In this document: piece by piece, positions 25,986 to 36,756 of the stretch | Numbering within the stretch: the stretch's first letter is position 1 | How the letters are laid out: every line of letters begins with the position of its first letter | DNA from: Gordius sp. MW1 | Taxonomy: Eukaryota; Nematomorpha; Gordioida; Gordea; Gordiidae | Assembly (NCBI GenBank): GCA_964036665.1 | Contig: OZ038530.1 | Location: forward strand, 5,284,501-5,348,500 | Reading direction: 5' to 3' | Length of the DNA stretch: 64,000 nucleotides | Notes under the pieces: model-generated | Databases searched by the model: none | Seen by the model: the letters and a program-made list of their open reading frames with translations, nothing else | Told to the model about the DNA's origin: nothing | Translations under genes and position numbers: made by a program

Positions 25986-27948
25986 ATGCAGAAATATAAA
26001 ACAACGGCTAACATCGACGCTTTTATAACACAATTTGAGCTATTCCTAAGGAGCAATAAGACGGAGACAGATGAGCAAAAAGCAGCTCTATTATTAACCA
26101 GCCTTGATGGGGAGGCATTCCAATTAATACTAGAGGATTATAGACCGCAAGAGTTGACAGGAACGAGGGCAAAGAGGTATGAATTCTCAAAGGTCCGACA
26201 AGGCCAGGGAGAGACGATAGACACGTACGCTAATAGACTCAAGGCCAGAGCTAACAGCTGCAACTTCGGAAACGAAGAATTGCAGAACAGAATCGTCGAC
26301 CAATTCATTATAGGATTGCGCGATAGAAGCTTATAGGCGAGACTGTTGGCAGAAAATGACATCAAATGGGACCGCCTACGCGAGCTGGCGTTAACGGCCG
26401 AGACGATACAACAAGACGGGTCCGAAGAGGCGTGGTGCGTAGTGGCGGGACGAGAAGCGTGGCTTGGGCCGGTTCGAATTCCCAGGTTAAAACTTGCTTT
26501 AGATGTGTTAACTGTAGATATATATATTAATAACGAATTATTCCAATGCATCGATACCGGCGCCACGGTATCGATAATACCGGCGCCAAGATGGGCGAAG
26601 GAGATCCCACGTAACAAAGAGCCCATCCCGAAGGTGTACGCGTACGGCCACGAGGAAATAAAGATCGTAGCCAAGGTGCAAGCTGATGTCCGAATGGGGG
26701 ACATGAGAAAACAGCTGTCGTTATTGATAGCAGACGTAGCTGGGGCGCCGTTGTGTGGGATCGATTGGATCAAAGAATTTGAGCCCGAAATTTGGCGACG
26801 AATTCGTTGGAACTCCAGAGCTGCGGGAGAACGGTTCGCGGTAAATTACGTAGAAAGACCGAAGGATTCCAAGTCCGCGATCCGGCACGTGATGAAGCAA
26901 TCAGGGGGCTAGCTAAACGAATTTTCAAAAGCAGTCAAGGGAATAACGGTGGAAGTACCGTTAAAAGAGGGCATAGATCCCGTATTTATCCCCGCACGAA
27001 GGGTGCCGATGGCGTGGAAGAAAGAAGTAGAAGAAGAGCTGGACATGGGTCAGAGACGGGGTGATAGAACCGATCGATTTCTCAAGATGGGCCAGTCCAG
27101 TGGTACCCGTGAAAAAAGCGATGAGACTCTTCGATTATGTATTGATTACCGGTTTACTATAAACAAATACGCTCAAGGATTGTTGTACACCTTACCCAAA
27201 ATCGACGATTTGTTAAATAAACTCGATAACGCGTGTTGTTTTACTAAGTTGGACCTAACGAAAGCGTACTTACAACTCGAATTAGGTCCAGAAACGAGCC
27301 AACGATTGACTATCTCAACGCACAAGGGCCTATTTAAAGTTAACCGAATGCCTTTTGGCTTAAATTGCGCCGCGGAGATTTTCCAAAAAACAATGAATCA
27401 GATGTTAGGAGGCATGGAGGGGGTAGCGGTATACATCGATGATATACTAATCGCGGGGGAAACGGAAGAAATCCACAACGAGCGGTTACTCTAAGTACTA
27501 GAAACGTTACAAAAATGGGGTTTCGTGCCAAACATTTCCAAGAGCATCTTGTGGGCGAAGGAAGTAACATTTTTGGGATACGTAATAAGTAACAAGGGAA
27601 ATCAACGACAATAAAGCCGAACTGGTCAAGCAGTGGAAAAATTTAACAAACAAAAATGAAATGAAATCGTTCCTGGGGTTAACAGCATATTTTTCGAAGT
27701 TATTAAGGACTACGCCAAAAATCGTGCACCCGTTTCAGAAACGCATGAAAAAAAACGTGTTGTACCACTGGGGTGGAAAACAACAAGACGCATTCGAAGC
27801 CAATAAGTCCGCGCTTACTAAAGCCCCCGTACTGGCATACTTTAATGGAGATTGGGAGACTGGCCTGGTCGTAGACGCCTCTGGTACAGGGTTAGGGGCC
27901 ATCTTACAGCAACGAGCACCAGGGGAAAATTGGAGAGTGGTGGCCTAA
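25986..27948 (+). pseudogene. Gypsy gag-pol, truncated duplicate
   Basis: Gag (25986-26336), protease with 'CIDTGATVSIIPA' (26346-26912), reverse transcriptase with 'VAVYIDDILIAGE' (26949-27494) and the start of RNase H (27661-27948) are present in order. The unit is cut at about 28122. A stop at about 27946 and several frame changes add to the damage. It duplicates 28466-30600 of the neighbouring copy and lacks integrase. Confidence 0.8.
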
Positions 27949-28241
27949 AGAGCGTTAAACGATAGCGAAAGTTGGTATTCGACGATCGAACGAGAGGCCC
28001 TTGTGGTGGTTTATGGACTAAAAAAGTTCAATGAATATATACAAGGACGAAGCGTTACAATCATGACGGATCATAGACCCCTAGTATATATATTCGATCA
28101 GAGCAAAAGGGGCAAGGAACAAATGCTTTTGGTTAATTTACATTAATTTGAGGAAAAGCGCCATTAAACTGCTAAAGTCTATTCAAGAGAGATGCATGTT
28201 ATTTATTGGGGCAATATATAAAAACTACATGTGACGGTATG

Positions 28242-28434
28242 TGTAGAAAAGTAATTGTAGTGCGAAGTGCCTCAGGGGATATGTTATTTACCAATGTGTT
28301 GTCAATCAAATTATCGTTAATTGGTTATATGCTGAATGTATTATATACATTGGATATACACATTTTTACACACTTTCTAATATTGTATCGCTTCGAAACC
28401 TGTCTGAAGTAAATAAAGATCCCCAACTATAATA
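28242..28434 (+). repeat. Gypsy 5' LTR, tandem copy 2
   Basis: This 193-bp LTR begins TGTAGAAAAG and ends ACTATAATA, before the primer-binding region at 28435. An AATAAAG near 28413 could be part of a polyadenylation signal. It is identical in layout to 25762-25954. Confidence 0.8.
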
Positions 28435-28465
28435 GCGGCGACGTAAAGGATAAGTTTACGCGGGA

Positions 28466-28816
28466 ATGCAGAAATATAAAACAACGGCTAACATCGACGC
28501 TTTTATAACACAATTTGAGCTATTCCTAAGGAGCAATAAGACGGAGACAGATGAGCAAAAAGCAGCTCTATTATTAACCAGCCTTGATGGGGAGGCATTC
28601 CAATTAATACTAGAGGATTATAGACCGCAAGAGTTGACAGGAACGAGGGCAAAGAGGTATGAATTCTCAAAGGTCCGACAAGGCCAGGGAGAGACGATAG
28701 ACACGTACGCTAATAGACTCAAGGCCAGAGCTAACAGCTGCAACTTCGGAAACGAAGAATTGCAGAACAGAATCGTCGACCAATTCATTATAGGATTGCG
28801 CGATAGAAGCTTATAG
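28466..28816 (+). pseudogene. Gypsy gag, internally deleted
   Basis: The 116-codon frame begins 'MQKYKTTANIDAFITQFELF' and resembles the retrotransposon capsid region. Compared with the related element at 56703, about 50 bp after 'DYRPQELTG' is missing, which fuses the flanks in frame. The expected C-terminal CCHC zinc knuckles are absent, and the frame stops after 'IGLRDRSL'. It would form capsid-like particles in an intact element. It is unlikely to be functional here. Confidence 0.65.
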
Positions 28817-28845
28817 GCGAGACTGTTGGCAGAAAATGACATCAA

Positions 28846-29409
28846 ATGGGACCGCCTACGCGAGCTGGCGTTAACGGCCGAGACGATACACGGGGGCTAA
28901 ACACTTTACAAGACGGGTCCGAAGAGGCGTGGTGCGTAGTGGCGGGACGAGAAGCGTGGCTTGGGCCGGTTCGAATTCCCAGGTTAAAACTTGCTTTAGA
29001 TGTGTTAACTGTAGATATATATATTAATAACGAATTATTCCAATGCATCGATACCGGCGCCACGGTATCGATAATACCGGCGCCAAGATGGGCGAAGGAG
29101 ATCCCACGTAACAAAGAGCCCATCCCGAAGGTGTACGCGTACGGCCACGAGGAAATAAAGATCGTAGCCAAGGTGCAAGCTGATGTCCGAATGGGGGACA
29201 TGAGAAAACAGCTGTCGTTATTGATAGCAGACGTAGCTGGGGCGCCGTTGTGTGGGATCGATTGGATCAAAGAATTTGAGCCCGAAATTTGGCGACGAAT
29301 TCGTTGGAACTCCAGAGCTGCGGGGGAACGGTTCGCGGTAAATTACGTAGAAAGACCGAAGGATTCCAAGTCCGCGATCCGGCACGTGATGAAGCAATCA
29401 GGGGGCTAG
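28846..29409 (+). pseudogene. Gypsy protease region
   Basis: The frame contains the aspartic protease motif 'DTGATVSIIP' and the downstream 'PLCGIDWI' block, the usual flap and C-terminal landmarks of Ty3/gypsy proteases. It starts within a segment that overlaps the end of gag in another frame. A 17-bp segment here is missing in the tandem duplicate. The frame stops at 29407-29409 before the reverse transcriptase, whereas the 56383 element reads through at the matching place. Confidence 0.75.
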
Positions 29410-30942
29410 CTAAACGAATTTTCAAAAGCAGTCAAGGGAATAACGGTGGAAGTACCGTTAAAAGAGGGCATAGATCCCGTATTTATCCCCGCACGAAGGG
29501 TGCCGATGGCGTGGAAGAAAGAAGTAGAAGAAGAGCTGGACAAATGGGTCAGAGACGGGGTGATAGAACCGATCGATTTCTCAAGATGGGCCAGTCCAGT
29601 GGTACCCGTGAAAAAAGCGATGAGACTCTTCGATTATGTATTGATTACCGGTTTACTATAAACAAATACGCTCAAGGATTGTTGTACACCTTACCCAAAA
29701 TCGACGATTTGTTAAATAAACTCGATAACGCGTGTTGTTTTACTAAGTTGGACCTAACGAAAGCGTACTTACAACTCGAATTAGGTCCAGAAACGAGCCA
29801 ACGATTGACTATCTCAACGCACAAGGGCCTATTTAAAGTTAACCGAATGCCTTTTGGCTTAAATTGCGCCGCGGAGATTTTCCAAAAAACAATGAATCAG
29901 ATGTTAGGAGGCATGGAAGGGGTAGCGGTATACATCGATGATATACTAATCGCGGGGGAAACGGAAGAAATCCACAACGAGCGGTTACTCTAAGTACTAG
30001 AAACGTTACAAAAATGGGGTTTCGTGCCAAACATTTCCAAGAGCATCTTGTGGGCGAAGGAAGTAACATTTTTGGGATACGTAATAAGTAACAAGGGAAA
30101 TCAACGACAATAAAGCCGAACTGGTCAAGCAGTGGAAAAATTTAACAAACAAAAATGAAATAAAATCGTTCCTGGGGTTAACAGCATATTTTTCAAAGTT
30201 ATTAAGGACTACGCCAAAAATCGTGCACCCGTTTCAGAAACGCATGAAAAAAAACGTGTTGTACCACTGGGGTGGAAAACAACAAGACGCATTCGAAGCC
30301 AATAAGTCCGCGCTTACTAAAGCCCCCGTACTGGCATACTTTAATGGAGATTGGGAGACTGGCCTGGTCGTAGACGCCTCTGGTACAGGGTTAGGGGCCA
30401 TCTTACAGCAACGAGCACCAGGGGAAAATTGGAGAGTGGTGGCCTCAAGAGCGTTAAACGATAGCGAAAGTTGGTATTCGACGATCGAACGAGAGGCCCT
30501 TGTGGTGGTTTATGGACTAAAAAAGTTCAATGAATATATACAAGGACGAAGCGTTACAATCATGACGGATCATAGACCCCTAGTATATATATTCGATCAG
30601 AGCAAAAGGGGCAAGGAACAATGGTCACCACGTCTAACTAGGTGGGCGCTCATGGTATCAGGCTACACGACCAAGTTGGTGTACAACAAGGTATCCGAAA
30701 ACGCGGCAGATTTCTTGTTTAGAAAACCGAACGAAAACGCGTATCAGGTTAGCGAGGAAATGCCAGAAGACTCGACGAATCCGTTTATATCATTGGACGT
30801 AGTAAGACAACACACCTTGGACGACCCGGGGCTGCGACAATTAAAAGAGTGGATTAGAGGTAAACAAAACACAATGGTCACGTATGGGCTAAACGCTCCT
30901 ACGAAAAACACCTGCCAAAGTTACACGAAGCCAAAAGCATAA
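29289..30942 (+). pseudogene. Gypsy reverse transcriptase and RNase H, broken
   Basis: The reverse transcriptase blocks 'DETLRLCIDYRFTINKY', 'FTKLDLTKAYLQLEL', 'NRMPFGLN' and the catalytic 'VAVYIDDILI' lie in 29289-29993. After a stop at 29991-29993 and a deletion near 30107, the RNase H domain continues at 30223-30942. It shows 'LVVDASGTGLGAIL', 'STIEREALVVVYGLKKF' and 'IMTDHRPLVYI'. These enzymes copy the RNA genome and remove it from the hybrid. The frame ends at 30942, separating it from integrase. Confidence 0.8.
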
Positions 30943-30998
30943 TATTTTACAAAGGACGACGAATATTAATTCTGGCTAAGTTACGAGGAACGGTACTC

Positions 30999-32084
30999 CA
31001 AAGATTACATAGGGGCCACGTGGGTATCAAGCGGATGCAAGAAGTGGCGGGGCTGTATATATGGTGGCCTACTCTCGACGATGACTTATTGAGGGTAGCG
31101 AAAGGGTGCCGGAATTGCAATTACACTGCCGCGGCGGCGAAGAAGGCACCGTTGAAAGAGTGTCAACCTAGCCATAAACCGTGGGTTCAAGTACATATTA
31201 ATATCATGGGTCCTCTCAAGGGTAAGTCATACCTAGTGATGGTGGACAATAGCTCGAAATGGGTAGAAGTGTTTAAATTAGAAGACACCACAGCGACCAC
31301 CATTATAAAAAAACTTGCCGAAACGTTTGCTAGATTTGGAAATCCGCCATGGTTGATATCAGATAACGGCCCGCAATTCAAAGGGCAGAAATTACAGAAT
31401 TTTTGCAAGATGAGAGGGATTAATCAGCGATGGACAGCTCCTTACCATCCTGCGTCTAACGGTCTGACAGAAAGATATGTACGATTAATTAAAGAAGCCA
31501 TTATTAGAAACGAGTCGGAAGTAGGGCTAAGTAGATTTTTAGAAAACTACAGAGCTACAAAACACCCCACAACCAATAAAAGCCCAGCAGAGGTGATGCT
31601 AAAAAGGCGTATGCGAACCAAATGGGAGGTATTGAGGGAAACCGTACCACAACAATGGGTAGAGACCGGGAACCCGCGGATGTTCAACGTAGGAGACTTG
31701 GTTTGGGTACGTATGTTTTTAGGACCAAGCAAATGGGTAGAAGGCACGATAAAAGCTAAGCACGGTAGTCGGTCCTACGATGTATGGGCACAGGGAAGAA
31801 AACACCACCGATACGTGGATCAAGTAAGGAAACGGAAAATCTTGGATTGGACCACACTGGGACAAGAGAACGGGTGGCCGCAAAGGATATCATCAGAAAG
31901 GGAAGCGGGAACAAGTGCTATAAGGGAACAAATGCAAAACCACCCAGAGAAGAACCTAGAAGGGAACAAATTCAAAAACAGTCAGAAACGCCTAGAGAAG
32001 AACCTAGATACCCGCAGCGTAGTCGGAAACCGCCAGCCTACCTTAAGGATTTTGTCTGTGAAAAGGGGGGAACGACTATTATAG
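30999..32084 (+). pseudogene. Gypsy integrase with altered catalytic residue
   Basis: The HHCC zinc domain is partly visible ('HRGHVGIKRMQ' just upstream and in the start, then 'GCRNCN'). The core has 'VHINIMGPLKGKSYLVMVDN', 'LISDNGPQF' and 'NGLTERYVRLIKEAI'. The related element at 59339 has 'HTDIMGPL' at the first position, so the first DDE aspartate is asparagine here. This copy is probably catalytically dead. The C-terminus runs to the polypurine tract. The protein joins the element's ends to a target with a 5-bp stagger. Confidence 0.8.
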
Positions 32085-32268
32085 TTGGGGATCTTTATTT
32101 ACTACAGACAGGTTTCGAAGCGATACAATAATAGAAAGTGTGTAAAAACGTGTATATCCAACGTATATAATACATTCCGCATATAACCAATTAACGATAA
32201 TTTGATTGACAACACATCGGTAAATAACATATCCCCTGAGGCACTTCGCACTCCATTACCTCTCTACA
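32077..32268 (-). repeat. Gypsy 3' LTR in inverted orientation
   Basis: The sequence is the reverse complement of the 5' LTR at 28242-28434, about 95% identical by eye. Its inner edge (TATTATAGTTGGGG) abuts the polypurine tract with three extra bases. Its outer edge ends CTCTCTACA, followed directly by GTATG. A normal 3' LTR would lie in the same orientation as the 5' one. Confidence 0.85.
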
Positions 32269-32344
32269 GTATGAATTGATAGGTTTAAATGAGGCAAATG
32301 CAACAGGTGTTAAAATAGGCGTCAAAAAAACGAAAAAAAATTTT

Positions 32345-32500
32345 CTACTCACACTTTGGCCAATTGTCATTTATTTCCATTGGTCAGCAGCCAGGAGACG
32401 GTCAAAATGGATTTAAATACATAAGGGTTAAAAAATTTCGATTCACACTTTGCCCAATGGTCATTTTATCAATAGTCAGCAGCGAGCGGACGGCCAAAAA
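32345..32500. repeat. Short tandem duplication of about 90 bp
   Basis: Two diverged copies share TCACACTTTG(G/C)CCAAT(T/G)GTCATTT and GTCAGCAGC(C/G)AG(G/C)(A/G). The copies start near 32350 and 32438. They lie between the gypsy element and the opposite-strand RTE copy. Confidence 0.6.
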
Positions 32501-32835
32501 GCCCTATAAGCAAGGTTATTAACAAGAACAATATATTAATTATTATTTAAAAAAAAATTTGCCCTCGCCGAGATTCTAACCCACATCAGTAGAGGCATAG
32601 GCCTTTGTGGGGGGGGGGCACAGGGTATCGTACTCAGGATGGCTTTATCGAATCCCACGCGGTCGTAGTGATAATTACGACGAAAAAAACGAAAAGCGTT
32701 ACGGGACGTTCGGTGCGTGACACTCGGTGCGTGACATAAATTAATAAAAAGTGAGAAATTGCAGAGCATCCTAGCCATTTATTATACAAAAATTCACACT
32801 CTATCAACTTGTATGGGTCTAAAAAACTGATAGTT

Positions 32836-35255
32836 AGACGAGTCGAGGTATGTAAACCTGTCCACTTTTGGGTACTTTAGATGGTCATCCAGCAATGGGC
32901 TGCTTGTACCGTTCATTTCCAGGTATATCGTTTTTCGATCGTTGACCTTTAAACCATATTCAGCTAAGCGCTTAGACCATCTTTCGGCTTCTTCGAATAC
33001 TTTCTCCCTTGTTTCCTCGCATAGTACTATATTATCGGCATATAGCATAAACCATGGCGATGGCTTTTGAATGTCCCTCGTTATCGTGTCTATAATTATA
33101 TTAAATAAAAAGGGACTTAAAGCAGATCCTTGATGTAATCCAATTGTAACCCGAAAGGTTTAGAGTCTCCAACTGTCGTCCTAACGCAAGAGTTTGAGGC
33201 TTCATAAATATTTTTTATAAGCCGTATATATGCGTCAGGGATATTTTGTTTTCTCAGGGACCACCATATTAAATCGCGAGGGACCGTGTCATAAGTTTTC
33301 TTCAAGTCGATAAAGACCATATGTAGGTCTTTCCTCTTTTCACCATACATATTTATAATTTGTCTTAGTGCGAAGATTGGGTCGAATGTGAATTTGCCGG
33401 CCACAAATCCGAATCGATTAGCCGATATTTCCACCTTGTTTTACAGCCTTGTTACCAAGATCCTTTCCATAAACTTCAAGAAGTGGCAAGTTAGCTTGAT
33501 ACCTCTGTTATTGCCACTATTTTGGGGGTCTCCTTTGCCTTTAAATACGGGTATAATCGTGTTTGCTCTCCATTGATTAGGAATGTGCTTTTCTACCAAT
33601 ATCTTGCTAAGAAGGTTCGTCATGGTGGTGACTCCTTCTTCACGACATCCGAGCAATGCTTGTATTTCATCTGGGCCATTTGCTTTTCCTTTTTGCAACT
33701 TGTTAATTTGTGTCCTAACTTAATCCTTTTGAAAGAGTTCAACCACACTTATATTTGGCTCACTTTTGGGAAGGGAATCCTTGTCATTTGCAATATTCAT
33801 AAAATTCGTAAAATTTCCACCTTTCCATCACTTCCTTAGGCTTTAATAAGATTTGCCCTTCTTATTTTTGACTATTAAAGAACTCCGACATCGCGACTTT
33901 TCTTCTCCCTAATCTTGGCCAATTTGTACATAAGCTTTTCGTGCATCTCGGTGTAAGCGGCATTCTTCGCTATTGCAACGGCCTTTTTTGCGGCCCTCAT
34001 TGCATCCCTATACTCTTGATAATCCTCCAACTTTTTTGATGCCACCGTCTATATAGATTTTTCTTTCTTTCGATAAAATCCCTAACCGATTGATCTTACC
34101 ACCATAGTTCCCTATTCATAGTTTTGCCTCCTTTGGTCTGTCCTAGAACACGATTCGCTGTTTCCTTTGTGTTCTTAGATAGCGTCTCCAATCGTCGTCT
34201 ACGTCTCTTTGCAACTTTCTTGCACCCAAGAGTGAGGAGGCTTTATGATGGAATTTTTCGTTTGTCGACGATTCCTTTTGCCTTTCATATCGAATTCGAG
34301 GTTCATAGATCTTTCTTCTTACGGGAAATACTCTTCTGTCAGGGTCCATAACAAGGGAACGATGTTGCCTGGCGATTTCTTCTCCCGGTATTACTTTGCA
34401 ATCCTTGATAGTCCATAAGTCCTTTTGCCGTATAAGCAGATAATCAATTTGACTAAAATGCTTCCCACTTCTATAGGTCACAATATGATCTTCGCGTTTT
34501 TGAAAATAGGTGTTAACGATCGCCATGTCATATGCTTGGGATACTTGGAGAAGTTTTTCCCCTTCTTTGTTTTTCAGACCATGCCCATAGCCTCCATGAT
34601 TGCGTTCATACCCGAGACGATGTTTCCCTACGTGAGCGTTGAAATCGCCCCAATATAGCCTTTCTTCCGGTCGGATTCCTTGTATTTCTTTTTACAATGA
34701 ATCGAAGAATATGTCTTTCTTTGATTAATAATTTAACGGTTAGATGGCTCTCTTGATCTGCAATCTTCACCCACATTAGCCTGTCGGAACAACGCTCGAC
34801 TTCCACCACCTTGTCCTTGAACGATTCGCTAAGAACGATACCGACCCCGTTTCTACGACTTGGTGACCCACTTTAGAAAAGCTTGTATCCTTCTCCTAAT
34901 TCCCGAGCTTTCGTTCCGTTCCACCTCGTCTCTTGTAGGCAGGCGAAGTGTACCTTTCTTCTTTTTAGCATTTGTGCGACCTCGGAGCTCTTCCCCGTCA
35001 ACGTTACCACATTCCAGCACGTTATTCGCATTATTTCCACAACTAATTCCCTTAACCGCCTTGTTGTGAGTTTGGCAGTAACCCTAGTGTATATTTCACA
35101 TTGCACGGGCGGGTATGCAGTGCGCGTCGTTTGTGGAGGACGCCCTAGCTTTCTCTTGTAAAATCTTCTTTGAAACTATCATGATTTTGGATTTGGTTTT
35201 TATAGCCGGTTTCCGACCTGACGCCAACCCTCCACTTTTGCACACGGTTGCGACC
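32836..35255 (-). pseudogene. RTE-type retrotransposon lacking its 3' end
   Basis: Read on the minus strand, the leader starts near 35255, the endonuclease ('RITCWNVVTLTGKSSEVA', 'FACLQETRWNG') at 34873-35106, and the linker at 34143-34526. The reverse transcriptase spans 33698-32836 ('KGKANGPDEIQALLG', 'NRGIKLTCHFLKFMERI', 'HMVFIDLKKTYDTVPRDL'). Its catalytic block reads YADN instead of YADD. Similarity stops at about 32836, in the middle of the post-palm region, so the C-terminal tail and 3' end are missing. Frameshifts break every domain. It is close in sequence to the + strand copy at 19553. Confidence 0.85.
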
Positions 35256-35496
35256 GTCGTAGTAGTAAATTTACTTTTTCACATACTAATCCTTTAGAGA
35301 TGTAAAGACAGAGCCAAAGCTACGCTTGGCCGGGTTTAGTTATTAGTCTGTGTATCCTTTAAATTGCCTGTCATTGTTTTGATGAAAACCCAACATTAGC
35401 TTAGACAAAAAATATCGAACCTATCATCTTCCCCATTTGCAAAAGTTGTCTTAGCTAAATCATTTTAAATTTTTTAACTTGATTTACAGGGAAGTA

Positions 35497-35645
35497 AAAC
35501 CCTGCACGGGCCACTTCAACCCGAGTAGCCCTAATCGACAGATCCGGACTCCGGTAAAATTTAATAAAAAATAGGAACTCGGGCTCGGGTCTGATATGGT
35601 AGCCCGACCCAAAACCCAAGCCCGCCCCAATTAAAACCAAGCAAA
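35497..35645. repeat. GC-rich inverted motifs (GGCCCGACCC type)
   Basis: CGGGCTCGGGTC, GCCCGACCC and AGCCCGCCCC motifs cluster here in an AT-rich context. Similar motifs occur at about 6100-6430 and 38690-38830. They may be degraded transposon termini. No boundaries or target duplication could be drawn. Confidence 0.35.
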
Positions 35646-36373
35646 CTCACCATTTATAAAATCTGATATAACCCAACTATATATAAATTACATATTATCA
35701 TGCAGCTTACATTATATGGCTTTAAAAATCAATCAATTCCAAATTTTTGATTGCTATGCAATTTGTGGGCTCGTTTTTGGTTGTCCGTTCTGTCCTTTTG
35801 CCTGTACAACTTATATTCAATAATTGCTGTGGAAACTTATACTAGTTTTTAATGGCTGTGGACTTTTGTAAAAGATTTTTATTTGGCTTTTGCATATAGA
35901 CTAGCTAATGACCATTGGTTCGTTTTAATTTTTTTGACCTCCCGGAGCCCAAATTCCATTTTTGTTTTTGTGCTCGTACAAAAAAAACATTCCGCAATCC
36001 GACCAATAATTCTGATAGAGAATTTTGCGCTGAAAAATAATATGTTTTTAGTTTCTTTCTACAAATACCAGTTTTTTAGATATGCGAGTTTGAAAGTGCC
36101 AAAAATGCCCTTTTTAAGCCTTTTTGAGGCTATATTGCCACGTCATTTTTAATATTTAGTGAAAAATAGTAATATATTCATGTAGATTAAAGTTTCATCT
36201 ATAAGTCCATTCTTTTATTTTTTTATATCCCTCTTTACTCAAATTTATACGTGTTTGTGTAAACCCTTCTCCTTATCAAAATTCGTCCCACGATGTCTGG
36301 TAACGGAGTACATTAGAGTTCATACTGCGTACGCGATGTTTACTAACACATATCTCTGTCCCGTCACCTACTC

Positions 36374-36616
36374 GGGAACCGGTCAAAGGAGCACAGAAAT
36401 AGGAGCGAAACTCGTCATGATTGCTCAGGATGAATTTAACATATTGTCTTAGCACAAAATATTTTATATTAACATGTCCTAGTGAAATCATAACAAGTAT
36501 AACAAGTAAATATATGGGTTAGGGTAAGTGTTAGGGCTAGGGTAAGGGTTTGGGTTATAATAACAAAGTGTGCTCCTTTCCTGATGAGGTCTGATGAGCT
36601 CCTTTGACCCCCACTC
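36374..36616 (+). mobile_element. TTAGGG-core MITE, copy 2
   Basis: The element starts GGGAACCGGTCAAAGGAGC and ends GAGCTCCTTTGACCCCCACTC. ACCTACTC flanks it at 36366-36373 and 36617-36624. The core at about 36516-36557 is a degenerate GGGTTAGGGTAAGTG array. It is the reverse-complement counterpart of 2975-3210. The outer boundaries of the two copies agree, and their flanking duplications differ, which shows two separate transposition events. Confidence 0.8.
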
Positions 36617-36756
36617 ACCTACTCTCCTCTCTTTCTCCTCCACTCCCGCCCCCTTCATGTGTGCTTGGATAGATATGGGGGCGGGAGTGGAAGTGATGGT
36701 GAAAGGGAGAGAGAGATTTGTTAGTAAACAGCGCGTGTGTAGTATGTACTCTAATG

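Larger units (their letters stand above)
25643..28122 (+). repeat. 2480-bp tandem duplication, copy 1 (host flank plus gypsy 5' half)
   Basis: The sequence from ATGCTTTTGGTTAATTTAC at 25644 reappears at 28124 with a period of 2480 bp. The unit holds about 118 bp of host flank, the 5' LTR, gag, protease, reverse transcriptase and the start of RNase H. It ends inside RNase H, where copy 2 continues into the rest of pol. Differences include a 17-bp insertion in copy 2 near 28890, a 2-bp length change near 27045, a premature stop at about 27946 in copy 1 only, and scattered substitutions. The copies are therefore near-identical but not the same sequence. Confidence 0.9.
28242..32268 (+). mobile_element. 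Ty3/gypsy-type element with inverted terminal LTRs
   Basis: The 5' LTR (28242-28434) is in normal orientation. Gag, protease, reverse transcriptase, RNase H and integrase follow in the Ty3/gypsy order, then a polypurine tract (AAAAGGGGGGAAC at about 32061-32073). The terminal repeat after it (32077-32268) is the reverse complement of the 5' LTR. GTATG lies immediately outside both ends (28237-28241 and 32269-32273), as expected of a 5-bp integrase target duplication. The outer ends read TGTAG and CTACA. The two LTRs differ at about ten positions of 193. The coding region is broken. The first 2.4 kb is repeated upstream. Confidence 0.8.

Noticed and set aside
26138..26773. 211-codon minus-strand ORF opposite the gypsy protease
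   Set aside because: It is the antisense shadow of the gag-pol coding strand, which has the recognisable motifs. The same applies to 28842-29270, 57124-57486 and 59822-60178.
32545..32690. Possible tRNA-derived SINE near a GATTCTAACCC motif
   Set aside because: Only a weak B-box-like word is present, with no second promoter box or tail and no second copy in the window.
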